DNA of 49,398 bases from Chloroflexota bacterium (lineage in GTDB: Bacteria > Chloroflexota > Dehalococcoidia > Lucifugimonadales > UBA1127), in contig JAPONS010000047.1 in NCBI GenBank assembly GCA_026713825.1, forward strand, positions 1 to 49,398, read 5' to 3'. A program made the position numbers and the translations under genes. Below are positions 17,529 through 26,992 of this stretch, piece by piece. Each line of letters opens with the position of its first letter. Positions within the stretch are counted from its first letter, which is position 1. The notes below the pieces were generated by a model, which saw only the letters and a program-made list of their open reading frames with translations, did not search any database and had not been told where the DNA came from.

Positions 17529-18557
17529 CTACTCCGCGGTGCGCGTCCGCAGAGAGTTCAATTCCTCTTCCATCTTCCCGGCAAGCCCGGTCTCACACAC
17601 GCGGACGGCCGTGTGTACCGCACGCGATATTCCGTTCGCCCTTGCCCGCCCATGACCGACGATGACGTTCCCCTTGATGCCGAAAAGCGGCCCGCCCCCG
17701 TTGTACTCAATGCGGTTCAGCAGGTAGTAGATGTCCTGGCCTACAGCGGCGGCGTCGGCCTCGGATAGATGCGAGGCGAGCCGGCCCGTCACGTAGCGGG
17801 CAAGGTCCTCGCCAAGCCCCTCGATGGTCTTTATCAGGATGTTGCCTACGAAACCGTCGCACACCACGACGTCCGCCTTGTCGCTGCCAAGGTCGTGGCC
17901 CTCGAGGTTGCCGACGAAATTCAGCCCGCTGGCCTGGAAGAGGGGGAAGGCTTCCCTGGACTGCCTGTTCCCCTTGCCCTCCTCCGTGCCCACGCTCAGG
18001 ATCCCCACCCGTGGGTCCGTCACATCCAGGTACGTGCGGCTGAACGCGACGCCAAGCGCCGCGAAGTCCACCAGTTGCGACGGCCGACAGTCAATGCTGC
18101 TGCCCAGCTCCATGAAGACGGTCGTGGGCGCGTAGCCGAGGATCGGCCCCCCAAGCGCCGGACGTTCCAGGCCCTCCATCATGCCGAGCAACAGCGCACT
18201 CGCGGCCATCGCCGCGCCGGTGGAACCCATTGTGACGAAGGCGTCGGCAATGCCTTCCTTCACCATGCCAACTCCCACTACGGCGGAGGCCTTCGGCTTG
18301 GCGCGCAATGCCTGCAGCGGCGATTCGCTGTCCAGTATTACGCCCTCGGACGGGATGACCTTGATGGGCAGGCCACCGCCGCCCTGGCGGTCCACCTCCG
18401 GTTGCACGGCGTCGGCGTCGCCGACCAGCAGCACGGCCACGCGGCCTCGTCCCTCAGTTACGGCGGCCACAGCGCCCGCTACCGTCTCCGGCGGCCCGTA
18501 ATCACCGCCCATCGCGTCGAGCGCAATACGCAGGGGTTGTCCGGGTGAATTCGTCAT
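17529..18557 (-). CDS. plsX: Phosphate acyltransferase PlsX
   Basis: A 342-residue PlsX that makes acyl-phosphate from acyl-ACP for phosphatidic acid synthesis. Signatures are RIALDAMGGDYGP at the N-terminus, SEGVILDSESPLQALRAKPKAS, and DVVVCDGFVGNILIKTIEG in the second half, with PLFGIKGNVIVGHGRA near the C-terminus. GAGGAG precedes the ATG. First gene of the plsX-fabG-fabL run. The common upstream partner rpmF is absent. Confidence 0.95.
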   Translation of the reverse strand: MTNSPGQPLRIALDAMGGDYGPPETVAGAVAAVTEGRGRVAVLLVGDADAVQPEVDRQGGGGLPIKVIPSEGVILDSESPLQALRAKPKASAVVGVGMVKEGIADAFVTMGSTGAAMAASALLLGMMEGLERPALGGPILGYAPTTVFMELGSSIDCRPSQLVDFAALGVAFSRTYLDVTDPRVGILSVGTEEGKGNRQSREAFPLFQASGLNFVGNLEGHDLGSDKADVVVCDGFVGNILIKTIEGLGEDLARYVTGRLASHLSEADAAAVGQDIYYLLNRIEYNGGGPLFGIKGNVIVGHGRARANGISRAVHTAVRVCETGLAGKMEEELNSLRTRTAE

Positions 18558-18671
18558 CGGCTCCTCTAACAGCAGGCGGCCCTGCTAAGTCAATGATGCG
18601 CGGATTATACGAAGGGCCGGTCAGGAAAAGCAAGAAGGGCGCCTGACGCACACTTCTCTCACTACGAAGTA

Positions 18672-18701
18672 CGGCGCAAGCGCTGTGACACGCTTGCGCC
18701 G
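18672..18701. repeat. 11-bp inverted repeat between plsX and the unknown gene upstream
   Basis: CGGCGCAAGCG (18672-18682) and CGCTTGCGCCG (18691-18701) are exact complements around the loop CTGTGACA. No T-run follows on either strand. It lies downstream of the minus-strand gene at 18748 and upstream of plsX, so it may end the former's transcript or be a protein-binding dyad. The function is unresolved. Confidence 0.6.
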
Positions 18702-18747
18702 CCGAGTCCACATGACAAGCCGCTCACGATGGCTCGTTCGCGGCCGC

Positions 18748-19320
18748 CTAGCCTTCAGTGATTCTCTCGCCCTCGACCTGAAAGAGGCCGGACAAGCCAT
18801 AGAAGCGACGCGGGGTCTCTGCGGTATCGTAGCAGTGATCTGACAGTCCAATCCCTTGGCCTGGGAAAGCAAGCTGGGCTTGGACACTGATTTCGCCCGA
18901 CCTTAGGAGCCCGCCCAGGTGCCTGTCCGCGGCCGTCCCGTTCGCGAGCGTGCCGGCGAAAATGTATTCGTCGGGTTCAAAGTCAATCACCGTGCCGTCC
19001 GCCAAGCTGCCTGGGTCGGTTGTGGTCCATTCGCCGTCATAGAAGTCCAGGTAGTCGTCGGCGACCCAGTTCCCGTTGGCCCAGTATACGGGGAAGCCCT
19101 CACCGTACACCTCAGGGTTGGTGTAGGTGTTGTCTCGTGCGTCGACGTCAAGGGTGCTGCCCAACACGCGGAATTGGTCTGCGTACGCAGCCAACGCGAC
19201 TACTACTTTGTCGCGAGTGCTTCCACTTCTGACGCCCTTTGTGCTGGATGAGGGGTGTTTCGCAGAAAAGGCCTCGCTTGACTCGACTCTAATCGGGTCA
19301 CTGCCGGACGAGGGGTTCAA
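18748..19320 (-). CDS. Unrecognised acidic protein, start uncertain
   Basis: An open frame of up to 190 codons from a TTG at 19320; no good ribosome binding site precedes it and no better in-frame start is obvious. The protein is acidic and rich in aromatic residues and glycine (VYWANGNWVADDYLDFYDGEWTTTD, in part), with only one Cys near the end (LSDHCYD). No signal peptide or membrane segment is visible from this start. The weak start and the 69-base gap to the MFS gene suggest a decayed or 5'-truncated gene, or one with a misjudged start. I do not recognise a family. Confidence 0.45.
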   Translation of the reverse strand: MNPSSGSDPIRVESSEAFSAKHPSSSTKGVRSGSTRDKVVVALAAYADQFRVLGSTLDVDARDNTYTNPEVYGEGFPVYWANGNWVADDYLDFYDGEWTTTDPGSLADGTVIDFEPDEYIFAGTLANGTAADRHLGGLLRSGEISVQAQLAFPGQGIGLSDHCYDTAETPRRFYGLSGLFQVEGERITEG

Positions 19321-19389
19321 GTCTATTTGGACAAGGCAATAGCCAAGCTCAGGGAGGTTGAAGGCGGAGGCGATATGCGTGGAGCGCCC

Positions 19390-20673
19390 CTACGCCGAGG
19401 CCCGTTCCAGCGCCTGCTGCGTCGTGACGCCGACGATGCGGATCTGGCGCAGCAGCAGCACCGTGAGCGCCACCACCGCGACGACCCCCCCGCCGAGAGC
19501 CACGGCAAACTGCGGGCTCACCCAGTCAGCCACGAGACCCGCCTGCAACGCGCCCAGTGGCAGCATGCTCCATGTGAGGCTGAAGATGCTGAATACTCGA
19601 CCACGGAGCTGATCCGGCACGAGCGCCTGCAGCGATGTTTGCACCATCACCATGTAGAAAGTGGTCGCCGCGCCGCCGATGAACAGCGCCACCAGAGAGA
19701 AGATGTAGTTGGTCGACACCGCAAATGCGATGACCGTCGCGCCGAAGACCACCGCGCCGCCAACCAGCCACAGCCCCTTATTGCGCGATTTGCTCATCGC
19801 CGCCGCCACAAGCGCCATGATTATTGCCCCGCCGCCCGCAACCGCGTGCATCTGTCCGAGGCCTTCCGGCCCCACGTTCAGGATGTCCGTCGCGAAGATG
19901 GGCATCAGGATGACGAAGGACATGCCGAAGAAGCTGTTGAGGAACGACAACCCAATGAGCACTGCGAAGACCTGGTTCTTGACCACGTACCCAATGCCCT
20001 CAATCAGGTTCTGCACCATGCTGCCGCGCGCGGCCCGGGGGATGGGCGGCACGCGCACCATCATCATCGCACCTGCCATCAGCACAAAGCCCGCAACCGC
20101 CAGGAACAGCGCCGACCCGGCGCCGGGCCCTGCGATCAGGGCCCCGGCTACCAACGGGCCGATTACGCGCGTCCCCTGCCACACGATGGAGTTCAGCGCG
20201 ACGGCGTTCATCAGGTCCTTCCGTGCGATGAGGTGCGGGTACAGCGCCTGCCGTGACGGGTTGTCGAACGCCTGCGCCCCCGCGATAAAGAAGGATATCA
20301 GCAGCAGATTCCAGAGGGTGGCCATGTCCATCGTCACGAGCACGCCCATTACGGTCAGCAACACTGCGATGGTGATCGACACCAGGATGATGAGCAGCCG
20401 CTGGTCGAAGCGGTCGGCAATGACGCCGCCGTAAAGGTTCAGGAGCACCGTGGGCACCGCCGTCACCCCGCCCAGGTAGGCCAGCGCCTTTGGGTCGCCC
20501 GTGATGTCCCAGACAAGCCATCCCTGGATGACTAAGAGCATCTGAAATCCGGTGACGGAGAAGAGGAGGCCGGTGAAGTAGAGGCGGTAGTTGCGGTGCT
20601 GCAGCGCCGAGGTCACGGTTGCGAGACGCTCTTTGAGGGCGGGTTTCCGTTCAGACGTGGTCTGGGCTTCCAT
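19390..20673 (-). CDS. MFS exporter, EntS/MFS_3-like
   Basis: A 427-residue membrane carrier with about 12 helices. It begins with a polar stretch ending ALQHRNYRLYFTGLLFSVTGFQMLLVIQGWLVW, the opening typical of the MFS_3/EntS-type efflux group (NFRLYFxGQxxSxxGxW). The loop 2-3 motif reads GVIADRFDQRLLIILV. A second-half motif is GRVFSIFSLTWSMLPLG. It is probably an efflux carrier with unknown substrate. It lies downstream of plsC on the same strand with a 61-base gap. Confidence 0.85.
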   Translation of the reverse strand: MEAQTTSERKPALKERLATVTSALQHRNYRLYFTGLLFSVTGFQMLLVIQGWLVWDITGDPKALAYLGGVTAVPTVLLNLYGGVIADRFDQRLLIILVSITIAVLLTVMGVLVTMDMATLWNLLLISFFIAGAQAFDNPSRQALYPHLIARKDLMNAVALNSIVWQGTRVIGPLVAGALIAGPGAGSALFLAVAGFVLMAGAMMMVRVPPIPRAARGSMVQNLIEGIGYVVKNQVFAVLIGLSFLNSFFGMSFVILMPIFATDILNVGPEGLGQMHAVAGGGAIIMALVAAAMSKSRNKGLWLVGGAVVFGATVIAFAVSTNYIFSLVALFIGGAATTFYMVMVQTSLQALVPDQLRGRVFSIFSLTWSMLPLGALQAGLVADWVSPQFAVALGGGVVAVVALTVLLLRQIRIVGVTTQQALERASA

Positions 20674-20734
20674 CTATGCTGTCTCGCGCGAACGCCCGGT
20701 GGGTGTAGGGCCGCCTGAGGCGCCGCGGCCGCCA

Positions 20735-21406
20735 TTAAGTCGCTGCGTCCGTCCCTGGCTGGGCGTTCCTCCCGTAGACGCCATGATAGCGTTCAGGAAG
20801 GCAGGCCGCAATCCGCAACATAACGCTGTCCATCAACTCCTTGAGACGCTCCGGCTCCAGCCTGCCCTTCACGTCCGGCAGCGTAAACGGCTCACCGATG
20901 GTCACGGCAATGTTCCCCGTCGGCACCGCGACGCGCCAGATGGGCCCGACGCTCTCAGACCCTGCGATGCCCACCGGCAGTATCGGCGTTTGCGTCTTGA
21001 TGGCCATCAGCGCGACGCCCGGCACGCCCTCACGCATGCCTCCCTCCGGGTGCCGGTGTGACTCCGGGAACACGACGACAGCGCGGTCCTCCCGCAGCAG
21101 CTTGCGCATCCACAGCAGCGCCTCAATGTCCTTGCCCTGCTCATCCGGGTTCAGCGCATAGGCGCCGTACGCGCGCAGGAACGTCCCGATGAGAGGCTTG
21201 AACAGCCCCCGCTTGGCGATGAAGTTCAGCCGCCGCGGCAGGCTCGCGCCCAGCAGCGGCGGGTCCAAGTTGCTTATGTGGTTCGCGGCTACCAGCAGCG
21301 GCCCCGCCATAGGCACGTTCTCCGTACCCGTGACGGACCAGTTAGCGAAGAGCCGAAGCGCCCCGCGCATCATCGAATTGGATACGGCGTACGTCTTGTC
21401 AGGCAT
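20735..21406 (-). CDS. plsC: 1-acyl-sn-glycerol-3-phosphate acyltransferase
   Basis: A 223-residue PlsC-type acyltransferase that converts lysophosphatidate to phosphatidate at the membrane. The HX4D motif is in AANHISNLDPPLL (about residues 41-53) and the glycerol-phosphate-binding motif in VFPESHRHPEGGM. I chose the ATG at 21406, which has GGAG five bases upstream; a GTG six bases earlier is the alternative. The start overlaps the end of cmk by 8 bases, the familiar cmk-plsC coupling. Confidence 0.92.
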   Translation of the reverse strand: MPDKTYAVSNSMMRGALRLFANWSVTGTENVPMAGPLLVAANHISNLDPPLLGASLPRRLNFIAKRGLFKPLIGTFLRAYGAYALNPDEQGKDIEALLWMRKLLREDRAVVVFPESHRHPEGGMREGVPGVALMAIKTQTPILPVGIAGSESVGPIWRVAVPTGNIAVTIGEPFTLPDVKGRLEPERLKELMDSVMLRIAACLPERYHGVYGRNAQPGTDAAT

Positions 21407-22079
21407 TCCCACTCCGCTCCCCTGCCATCTCCAGCACCCTCTCGACGACCTGCTCTATTGTGAGGCTGTCCGTATCAATGACCACCGCGTCCTCTGCAGG
21501 TTGCAGCGGCGACGCCTCCCGGCTCGAGTCGATGTGGTCGCGCTCCCTCAGCGCCGCCTCCACTGCCTCCAGCGAGGTCTCCTTGTCCGTGCCCAACCGC
21601 TCCGAGTGGCGGCGCTTTGCCCGCTCCTCAACGCTCGCCTGCAGGTACGCCTTCACGTCCGCGCGCGCCAGCACCACGGTCCCGATGTCGCGGCCAACCA
21701 TGACGATGGCCCCGTCCGCCGCCACGGCCTGCTGCTTCGCCACTAGCACGTGCCGTACGCCCGCGACGGCCGCCACGCGGGACACGACGCCTTCAACGTC
21801 AGGGCCGCGCAGCTTGTCGGTCACATCATCGCCGTCCAGCAGCACTCGCGTGCCCTCCGGCGCGTCGCCCAGCGACAGATCCGACGCGACCGCGCAGGCC
21901 GTCAGGGCATCGTCATCGGTAAGCGGAACATCGCCGCGGAGTGCGGCGAGGGTAACGGCCCGGTACATGGCGCCGCTGTCGAGGAACCGGAACCCCAGCG
22001 CGTCGGCGACACGCCGTCCAACAACGGTCTTTCCGGATGCCACGGGCCCGTCAATCGCGATGGTGGTGACCGTAGGCAC
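21399..22079 (-). CDS. cmk: Cytidylate kinase
   Basis: A 226-residue CMP/dCMP kinase, full length. The P-loop GPVASGKT is at about residues 11-18, followed by FRFLDSGAMYRAV (the CMP-binding motif), and MVGRDIGTVV and DSREASPLQPAEDAVVIDT in the later part. It supplies CDP for nucleic acid and for phospholipid synthesis (CDP-diacylglycerol). It overlaps plsC and lies 41 bases after a small membrane protein gene. Confidence 0.95.
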   Translation of the reverse strand: MPTVTTIAIDGPVASGKTVVGRRVADALGFRFLDSGAMYRAVTLAALRGDVPLTDDDALTACAVASDLSLGDAPEGTRVLLDGDDVTDKLRGPDVEGVVSRVAAVAGVRHVLVAKQQAVAADGAIVMVGRDIGTVVLARADVKAYLQASVEERAKRRHSERLGTDKETSLEAVEAALRERDHIDSSREASPLQPAEDAVVIDTDSLTIEQVVERVLEMAGERSGNA

Positions 22080-22120
22080 CGTACCTCTTTCGCGTGAGGA
22101 TGAGATCTGCCGGGACGCCC

Positions 22121-22396
22121 CTATTGCTCAGCGTCCTCCAACCGGGCTTTGACGTCGTTGTAGTCCAGTGTGATCATCCGGATGAACACGTTCCAGGTCG
22201 CCACCGCGCTGACGCCCACGATGAACGCGAACCAGATGGTGAGGCTCCAGCGCAGCTCATCCCGGCCGATGTTCGCGTCGATGACTGCCGGGATGGCGCC
22301 GAAGCCAACAAGAATGGCGAGGTTGACAATGGTGAATCTGATCGGGCACCCGGGGCTGTCATGCAGCCAGCGGTGTAGCCTGTAGCGCCAACTCAC
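22121..22396 (-). CDS. Small membrane protein, unknown
   Basis: A 91-residue protein starting at GTG 22396, chosen because AAGGAGG lies four to five bases before it; the open frame continues upstream but in sequence unlike a protein. It opens SWRYRLHRWLHDSPG and has two hydrophobic segments, FTIVNLAILVGFGAIPAVI and LTIWFAFIVGVSAVATWNVFI, then a charged tail, LDYNDVKARLEDAEQ. It is therefore a two-span membrane protein. The family is not recognised. It is upstream of cmk on the same strand and divergent from the gcv operon. Confidence 0.7.
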   Translation of the reverse strand: MSWRYRLHRWLHDSPGCPIRFTIVNLAILVGFGAIPAVIDANIGRDELRWSLTIWFAFIVGVSAVATWNVFIRMITLDYNDVKARLEDAEQ

Positions 22397-22494
22397 GGGT
22401 CCTCCTTGCAGCTGTTTGGCCGGAAACAGACCATTTCTAGCGAAACAGCATAGCGGACTGAACGCGAGCGAGCAAGCCGAGACAATGGGCCTCA

Positions 22495-22524
22495 TTGACA
22501 CGTCCTTTTGCGGCTTCATACGAT
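22495..22524 (+). promoter_or_regulatory. Promoter of the glycine cleavage operon
   Basis: TTGACA at 22495-22500 and TACGAT at 22519-22524 are separated by 18 bases, a sigma-70-type promoter whose start point would lie about 20 bases before the gcvT start codon. No glycine riboswitch is visible between it and gcvT; the leader is too short to hold one. Confidence 0.7.
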
Positions 22525-22551
22525 GGATGCAACTGGTAATTGGAGCACGCC

Positions 22552-23691
22552 GTGAACTCCGACTCCGCCCCGCTGCTGCGCACCCCCCTCTACGATAGCC
22601 ACGTCGCCGCCGGCGGGCGGATGGTCCCCTTTGCAGGATGGGAGATGCCCATCCAGTACCACAGCGTCATAGCCGAGGTGAAGGCAGTCCGCAGCGACGT
22701 CGGCATTTTCGACGTTTCCCATATGGGCCGGCTGAACATCTACGGCTCCGGAGCGGCCTCGTTCATGGACAGCCTTGTCACCTTCAGCGTCAAGACGCTC
22801 GCAACAGGGCGGGCGCGCTACGGTTTTATCCTCTCCGACAGCGGCGGCATCCTCGACGACGTCATCCTCTACCACACCCAGTTCGATGACGGCAGCGACT
22901 TGCTGCGCCTCGTCTGCAACGCGTCCAATCGCCTCGCCGTGATCGGGTGGATGGACCAGAATGCAGCAACATTCCCCGGCGTCACCTTCAACGACCACAC
23001 GTACGAGACCGCGCTCATTGCCATTCAGGGCCCCCGCGCTTTGGAAGTCGTCGACGGCCTCTGCATCGGCGACCCCGGCCCCTCCGCGCTACGGCCCTTC
23101 GCCGCGGACACGTTCCCCTTCGCCCTTGGCGACGGTGTTAGAGCGGAGGGATTCGTAGGCCGCACCGGATACACGGGAGAGGACGGCGTCGAGATCGCCA
23201 TCGACGCCGCGCATGCGCCCCGGTTGTGGGAGGCCCTCACCGCCGCCGGTGCAGTCCCCTGCGGTCTCGGGGCCCGCGACGTCCTGCGACTCGAGGCCGG
23301 TCTGCGCCTCCATGGCTCGGACATAGACCTCACCACGACGCCTCTCGAGGCCGCGCTTGAACGCTTTGTGAACATGGACAAGAACATCTTTCACGGCCGC
23401 GACGCGCTCGAGTTGCAGGAGGAGGACGGTCTCCGCCGCCGTCTCGTGGGTTTCCGGCTGCTTGGCGGAGGTGTCCCGCGCCACGGCTGCGCTGTACTCC
23501 ATGAAGGCCACGCCATCGGTGAAGTTACCAGCGGCACATATTCGCCAATCCTTGACACTGGTATTGCCATGGGATACGTTCCGGCTGACCACACTGCACC
23601 GGGCCAATCGGTACAGATCGACCTGCGCGGACGGCTTGTTGAGGCGGAAGTCTCGGAGCTTCCTTTCTACCGGCGTCCTAAAACCAGCTAA
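22552..23691 (+). CDS. gcvT: Glycine cleavage system T protein (aminomethyltransferase)
   Basis: A 379-residue aminomethyltransferase that moves the methylene of glycine from lipoyl-H protein to tetrahydrofolate and releases ammonia. Visible signatures: [25 protein letters not shown] (N-terminus), [11 protein letters not shown] and [12 protein letters not shown]. The start is GTG at 22552, with GGAG six bases before; gcvH has the same GGAGCACACC arrangement before its ATG. First gene of gcvT-gcvH-gcvPA-gcvPB. Confidence 0.95.
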   Translation: MNSDSAPLLRTPLYDSHVAAGGRMVPFAGWEMPIQYHSVIAEVKAVRSDVGIFDVSHMGRLNIYGSGAASFMDSLVTFSVKTLATGRARYGFILSDSGGILDDVILYHTQFDDGSDLLRLVCNASNRLAVIGWMDQNAATFPGVTFNDHTYETALIAIQGPRALEVVDGLCIGDPGPSALRPFAADTFPFALGDGVRAEGFVGRTGYTGEDGVEIAIDAAHAPRLWEALTAAGAVPCGLGARDVLRLEAGLRLHGSDIDLTTTPLEAALERFVNMDKNIFHGRDALELQEEDGLRRRLVGFRLLGGGVPRHGCAVLHEGHAIGEVTSGTYSPILDTGIAMGYVPADHTAPGQSVQIDLRGRLVEAEVSELPFYRRPKTS

Positions 23692-23703
23692 TTGGAGCAC
23701 ACC

Positions 23704-24090
23704 ATGACTGAGCACCCCAGCGAGTTGCGCTACACCATCGAGCACGAGTGGGTGCGTGTCGAGGATGACGGCACGGCAACCATCGGCGTGACGTTCTTCG
23801 CGCAAGACCAGCTCGGCGACGTCGTCTACATCGTCCTGCCTGCCGTCGGCTCTATCCTGCAGGCGGGAGCGAGGATGGGCGAGATCGAGTCGGTCAAGTC
23901 TGTCTCCGACCTCTTCGTCCCGGTCAGCGGCGAGGTCATTGATACCAACCAGGAGGTCATCGATCACCCGGAGCGCGTCAATGAGGACCCGCATGGCGCA
24001 GGGTGGATGCTCCGCGTCAGGATGTCTGACCCGTCGGAAGTTGATCGTCTGCTCACCAACGAGCAGTACGACAGCGCAATCGCAACCTAG
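23704..24090 (+). CDS. gcvH: Glycine cleavage system H protein
   Basis: A 128-residue lipoyl carrier. The lipoylated lysine is Lys65 in GEIESVKSVSDL. The N-terminus is LRYTIEHEWVRVEDDG and the C-terminal part ends with NEQYDSAIAT. It shuttles the aminomethyl group between the P and T proteins. ATG at 23704 follows GGAG by six bases and the gcvT stop by 12 bases. Confidence 0.96.
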   Translation: MTEHPSELRYTIEHEWVRVEDDGTATIGVTFFAQDQLGDVVYIVLPAVGSILQAGARMGEIESVKSVSDLFVPVSGEVIDTNQEVIDHPERVNEDPHGAGWMLRVRMSDPSEVDRLLTNEQYDSAIAT

Positions 24091-24104
24091 AACGCAGGGT
24101 GGAA

Positions 24105-25439
24105 ATGCCTACTCCCTTCCCGCATTCCTACCTCCCGCACACGGAAGCGCAGCGCCGGGAGATGATAGACGCCGTCGGCGTTTCTTCCGTCGACGAACTC
24201 TTCGCCGACATCCCTGACGCCTTTCGCAACCCGGACATTACTTTGCCGCCTGCGCTGACCGAACTTGAGCTCCTCAGGGAGATTGGCGGACTTGCGAAGC
24301 GCAATGCCGTACCCGGCGAAGTGCCGTGCTTCGTGGGCGGCGGCGTCTACCGCCACTTCATCCCCAGCGTCGTCGGCGCGATGATTTCCCGCGGCGAGTT
24401 TCTCACCTCGTACACGCCCTACCAGCCAGAGGTGAGCCAGGGCACCCTCCAGGCTACCTACGAGTACCAGAGCATGATCTGCGAGATCACCGCTATGGAG
24501 GCCGCCAATGCCGGCATGTACGACGGCGCAAGCTCCCTCGCTGAGGCCGCTCTCATGGCCTGCCGCGTCACAGGGCGTCACAGCGTCATTGTCCATGACA
24601 CCGTAAACCCGCGCTACCGCGCCGTCGTAGACACCTACCTGGTGCCCCAAGGCGTCGAGGTAATCACCGTCGCGCCCGGCGGCGAGTCTATCTCGGACGC
24701 GACAGCTTGTGTGCTGACGCAATACCCGGACTACTTCGGGGCCGTCCGCGACCTCACCCCGATTGCCGATGCCGCCCACGAGGCCGGCGCCCTGCTCGCC
24801 GTCAGCGCAGACCCGGTCGCCCTCGGCATGTTTCGAGCACCCGGCGAGTTCGGCGCGGACATTGTCACCGGAGAGACGCAGCCCATCGGCGTCAACATGA
24901 GCTTTGGCGGCCCGTTCGTCGGCTACTTCGCCTGCCGCTTGTCGCACATCCGGCAGATGCCGGGCCGCATCGCCGGCCGGACCGTCGACCACGAGGGCCG
25001 CATCGGCTACGCCCTTACGCTCCAGACCCGCGAGCAGCACATCCGCCGCGAGCGCGCCACCTCCAACATCTGTACCTCCGAGGCGCTCATAGCGACGGGC
25101 ACGGCAGTGTGCCTGGCTGCCCTCGGCCCCGGCGGCTTGCGCAGAATGGCCGAGCTCAGCTACCAGAAGGCGCACTACGTCGCCGCGGAGATTGCGGCGC
25201 TGGACAGCTACGAGGTCGTGGACAACGGCCCGTGGTTCAACGAGTTCGTGGTCAGGTGCCCGCACACTGCGCTGGAGACCAACGCCGCGCTGTGGCGACG
25301 CGGCATCATCGGTGGCATAGATGCCGGAAGCGCCGTCGAGAACGGCCTGCTGCTCAGCGTCACCGAGATGCACACTCGCGCCGAGATAGACGCGCTGGTA
25401 TCGGCGCTCCGCGAGATTGCAGGGAAAGGGGCGCAATGA
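24105..25439 (+). CDS. gcvPA: Glycine dehydrogenase (decarboxylating) subunit 1
   Basis: A 444-residue P-protein alpha subunit of the split, two-gene form of glycine decarboxylase. It starts FPHSYLPHTEAQRREMIDAVGV and contains FVGGGVYRHFIPSVV, YTPYQPEVSQGTLQATYEYQ and SMSFGGPF-like NMSFGGPFVGYFAC. It lacks the PLP lysine, which is in subunit 2. ATG 24105 was preferred; a GTG two codons earlier is possible. The stop TGA overlaps the gcvPB ATG (ATGA). Confidence 0.95.
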   Translation: MPTPFPHSYLPHTEAQRREMIDAVGVSSVDELFADIPDAFRNPDITLPPALTELELLREIGGLAKRNAVPGEVPCFVGGGVYRHFIPSVVGAMISRGEFLTSYTPYQPEVSQGTLQATYEYQSMICEITAMEAANAGMYDGASSLAEAALMACRVTGRHSVIVHDTVNPRYRAVVDTYLVPQGVEVITVAPGGESISDATACVLTQYPDYFGAVRDLTPIADAAHEAGALLAVSADPVALGMFRAPGEFGADIVTGETQPIGVNMSFGGPFVGYFACRLSHIRQMPGRIAGRTVDHEGRIGYALTLQTREQHIRRERATSNICTSEALIATGTAVCLAALGPGGLRRMAELSYQKAHYVAAEIAALDSYEVVDNGPWFNEFVVRCPHTALETNAALWRRGIIGGIDAGSAVENGLLLSVTEMHTRAEIDALVSALREIAGKGAQ

Positions 25440-26911
25440 CAACAGACGGCGTCTTCGCGCAGCGAGGCCACCACAGCTTGTGGGACATCTCCGCGCCGGG
25501 CCGCTCCGGCGTGCAGTTGCCGGATTCCGACGTCCCTGAGCAGCCGATGCCGAACGCATCCCTCCTCCGGGAGGAACTGCGGCTGCCGGAGGTCTCGGAG
25601 TTGGACGTCGTGCGGCACTACACGCGGTTGGCGCAGAAGAACTTTTCCGTGGACACCAACTTCTATCCGCTCGGCTCCTGCACGATGAAGTACAACCCCA
25701 AGATCAACGACATGGTCGCGTCCCAGCCCGGCTTTTCCGGCATCCACCCATTACAGCCGGAGGAGACGGTGCAGGGCGCGCTTGAACTGATGTACCGGCT
25801 ACAGCGAGACTTGCAGTCCATCACAGGTATGCCGGCCGGTTCCCTCGCGCCCCTGGCGGGCGCGCATGGCGAACTCGCGGGCGTCCTGATGATCAAGGCC
25901 TATCACGAGGCTCGCGGCGAGCCTCATCGCAAGGTCATGCTCATCCCGGACAGCGCCCACGGCACCAACCCCGCGTCCGCGTCGATGGGCGGCTTTGAGG
26001 TGGTAACCCTCCCCTCCGACATCAACGGCATCCTGGACATCGCCGCCGTCGAAGCCGCCGCCAACGACCGCCTTGCCGGCCTGATGATCACCATCCCCAA
26101 CACCCTCGGGCTCTTCAACCCCAACATCGCGCACATTTGTGAGATCGTCCATAGCGCGGGCGGACTCGTCTACGGTGACGGCGCGAACATGAATGCCCTC
26201 TTGGGCCGTGCCCGCCCGTATGACCTTGGCTTTGACGTCGTGCACCTGAACCTGCATAAGACCACGAGCACGCCACACGGCGGAGGCGGCCCCGGCGCAG
26301 GCCCTGTGTGCGTCGGCGAGCGACTCGCCCGCTACCTACCTTCACCCGTAGTCGAGATGGTGGAGGACACCGAGGGCGCACAGTACCGTTTCGCCACGCC
26401 GACGAACTCCATTGGCGCGATGTCCGCAGGCCACGGCAATTTTGGCGTGCTGGTGCGCGCGTACACGTACCTGCGAGCCCTGGGCGCGGACGGCCTCCGC
26501 CAGGCCAGCGGCGACGCCGTCCTCAACGCCAACTACCTCCGCCGCAAGCTCGAGCACGCCTACCGCGTCGCCGTCGACCGCACCTGCATGCACGAGGTTG
26601 TCTTCACAGGCCGGTCGCAGCGCGAGAAGGGCGTGAAAGCGCTTGACATATCCAAGCGCATGATCGACTACGGCGTGCACCCGCCCACGATGTACTTCCC
26701 GCTCATCGTGGAAGAGGCGCTCATGGTCGAGCCGACAGAGACGGAGAGCAAGGAGACTCTCGACGCCTTCATCGAGGTCATGACAACCATAGCTCGTGAG
26801 GTCGACGAGTCGCCTGAGCTCCTGCACGAGGCTCCGCACGTCACGCCCGTCGGCCGCCTCGACGAGGCCCGCGCTGCGAGACAGCCGGATCTCCGCTGGC
26901 AAGCGCCCTAA
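25436..26911 (+). CDS. gcvPB: Glycine dehydrogenase (decarboxylating) subunit 2
   Basis: A 491-residue PLP-binding subunit. The start is the ATG at 25436, overlapping the gcvPA stop; a much longer open frame upstream is a shadow of gcvPA. The PLP lysine is in HLNLHKTTSTPHGGGGPG. Other signatures are FYPLGSCTMKYNPKIND and IPDSAHGTNPASASM. With gcvPA it decarboxylates glycine and loads the aminomethyl group on GcvH. It is the last gene of the operon; a tRNA-Gly with its own promoter follows. Confidence 0.96.
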   Translation: MTTDGVFAQRGHHSLWDISAPGRSGVQLPDSDVPEQPMPNASLLREELRLPEVSELDVVRHYTRLAQKNFSVDTNFYPLGSCTMKYNPKINDMVASQPGFSGIHPLQPEETVQGALELMYRLQRDLQSITGMPAGSLAPLAGAHGELAGVLMIKAYHEARGEPHRKVMLIPDSAHGTNPASASMGGFEVVTLPSDINGILDIAAVEAAANDRLAGLMITIPNTLGLFNPNIAHICEIVHSAGGLVYGDGANMNALLGRARPYDLGFDVVHLNLHKTTSTPHGGGGPGAGPVCVGERLARYLPSPVVEMVEDTEGAQYRFATPTNSIGAMSAGHGNFGVLVRAYTYLRALGADGLRQASGDAVLNANYLRRKLEHAYRVAVDRTCMHEVVFTGRSQREKGVKALDISKRMIDYGVHPPTMYFPLIVEEALMVEPTETESKETLDAFIEVMTTIAREVDESPELLHEAPHVTPVGRLDEARAARQPDLRWQAP

Positions 26912-26951
26912 AGCCGAGCCTTGCCCCGGCTCCGCCATTCAGCCTCGTTGA

Positions 26952-26981
26952 TTGACACCCCGCAAAGCACGACCCTAGAAT
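26952..26981 (+). promoter_or_regulatory. Promoter of tRNA-Gly
   Basis: TTGACA (26952-26957) and TAGAAT (26976-26981) with an 18-base spacer. The -10 ends 11 bases before the first base of the tRNA, so the transcript starts almost at the mature 5' end. Confidence 0.8.
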
Positions 26982-26992
26982 GAGATTCCACT

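Noticed and set aside
22400-22551. Glycine riboswitch before gcvT
   Set aside because: The promoter leaves only about 20 bases of leader, and no glycine-riboswitch core is visible.
24707-25435. Extended N-terminus of gcvPB
   Set aside because: The frame upstream of 25436 is a Arg/Pro/His-rich shadow of gcvPA; the ATGA overlap gives the normal start.
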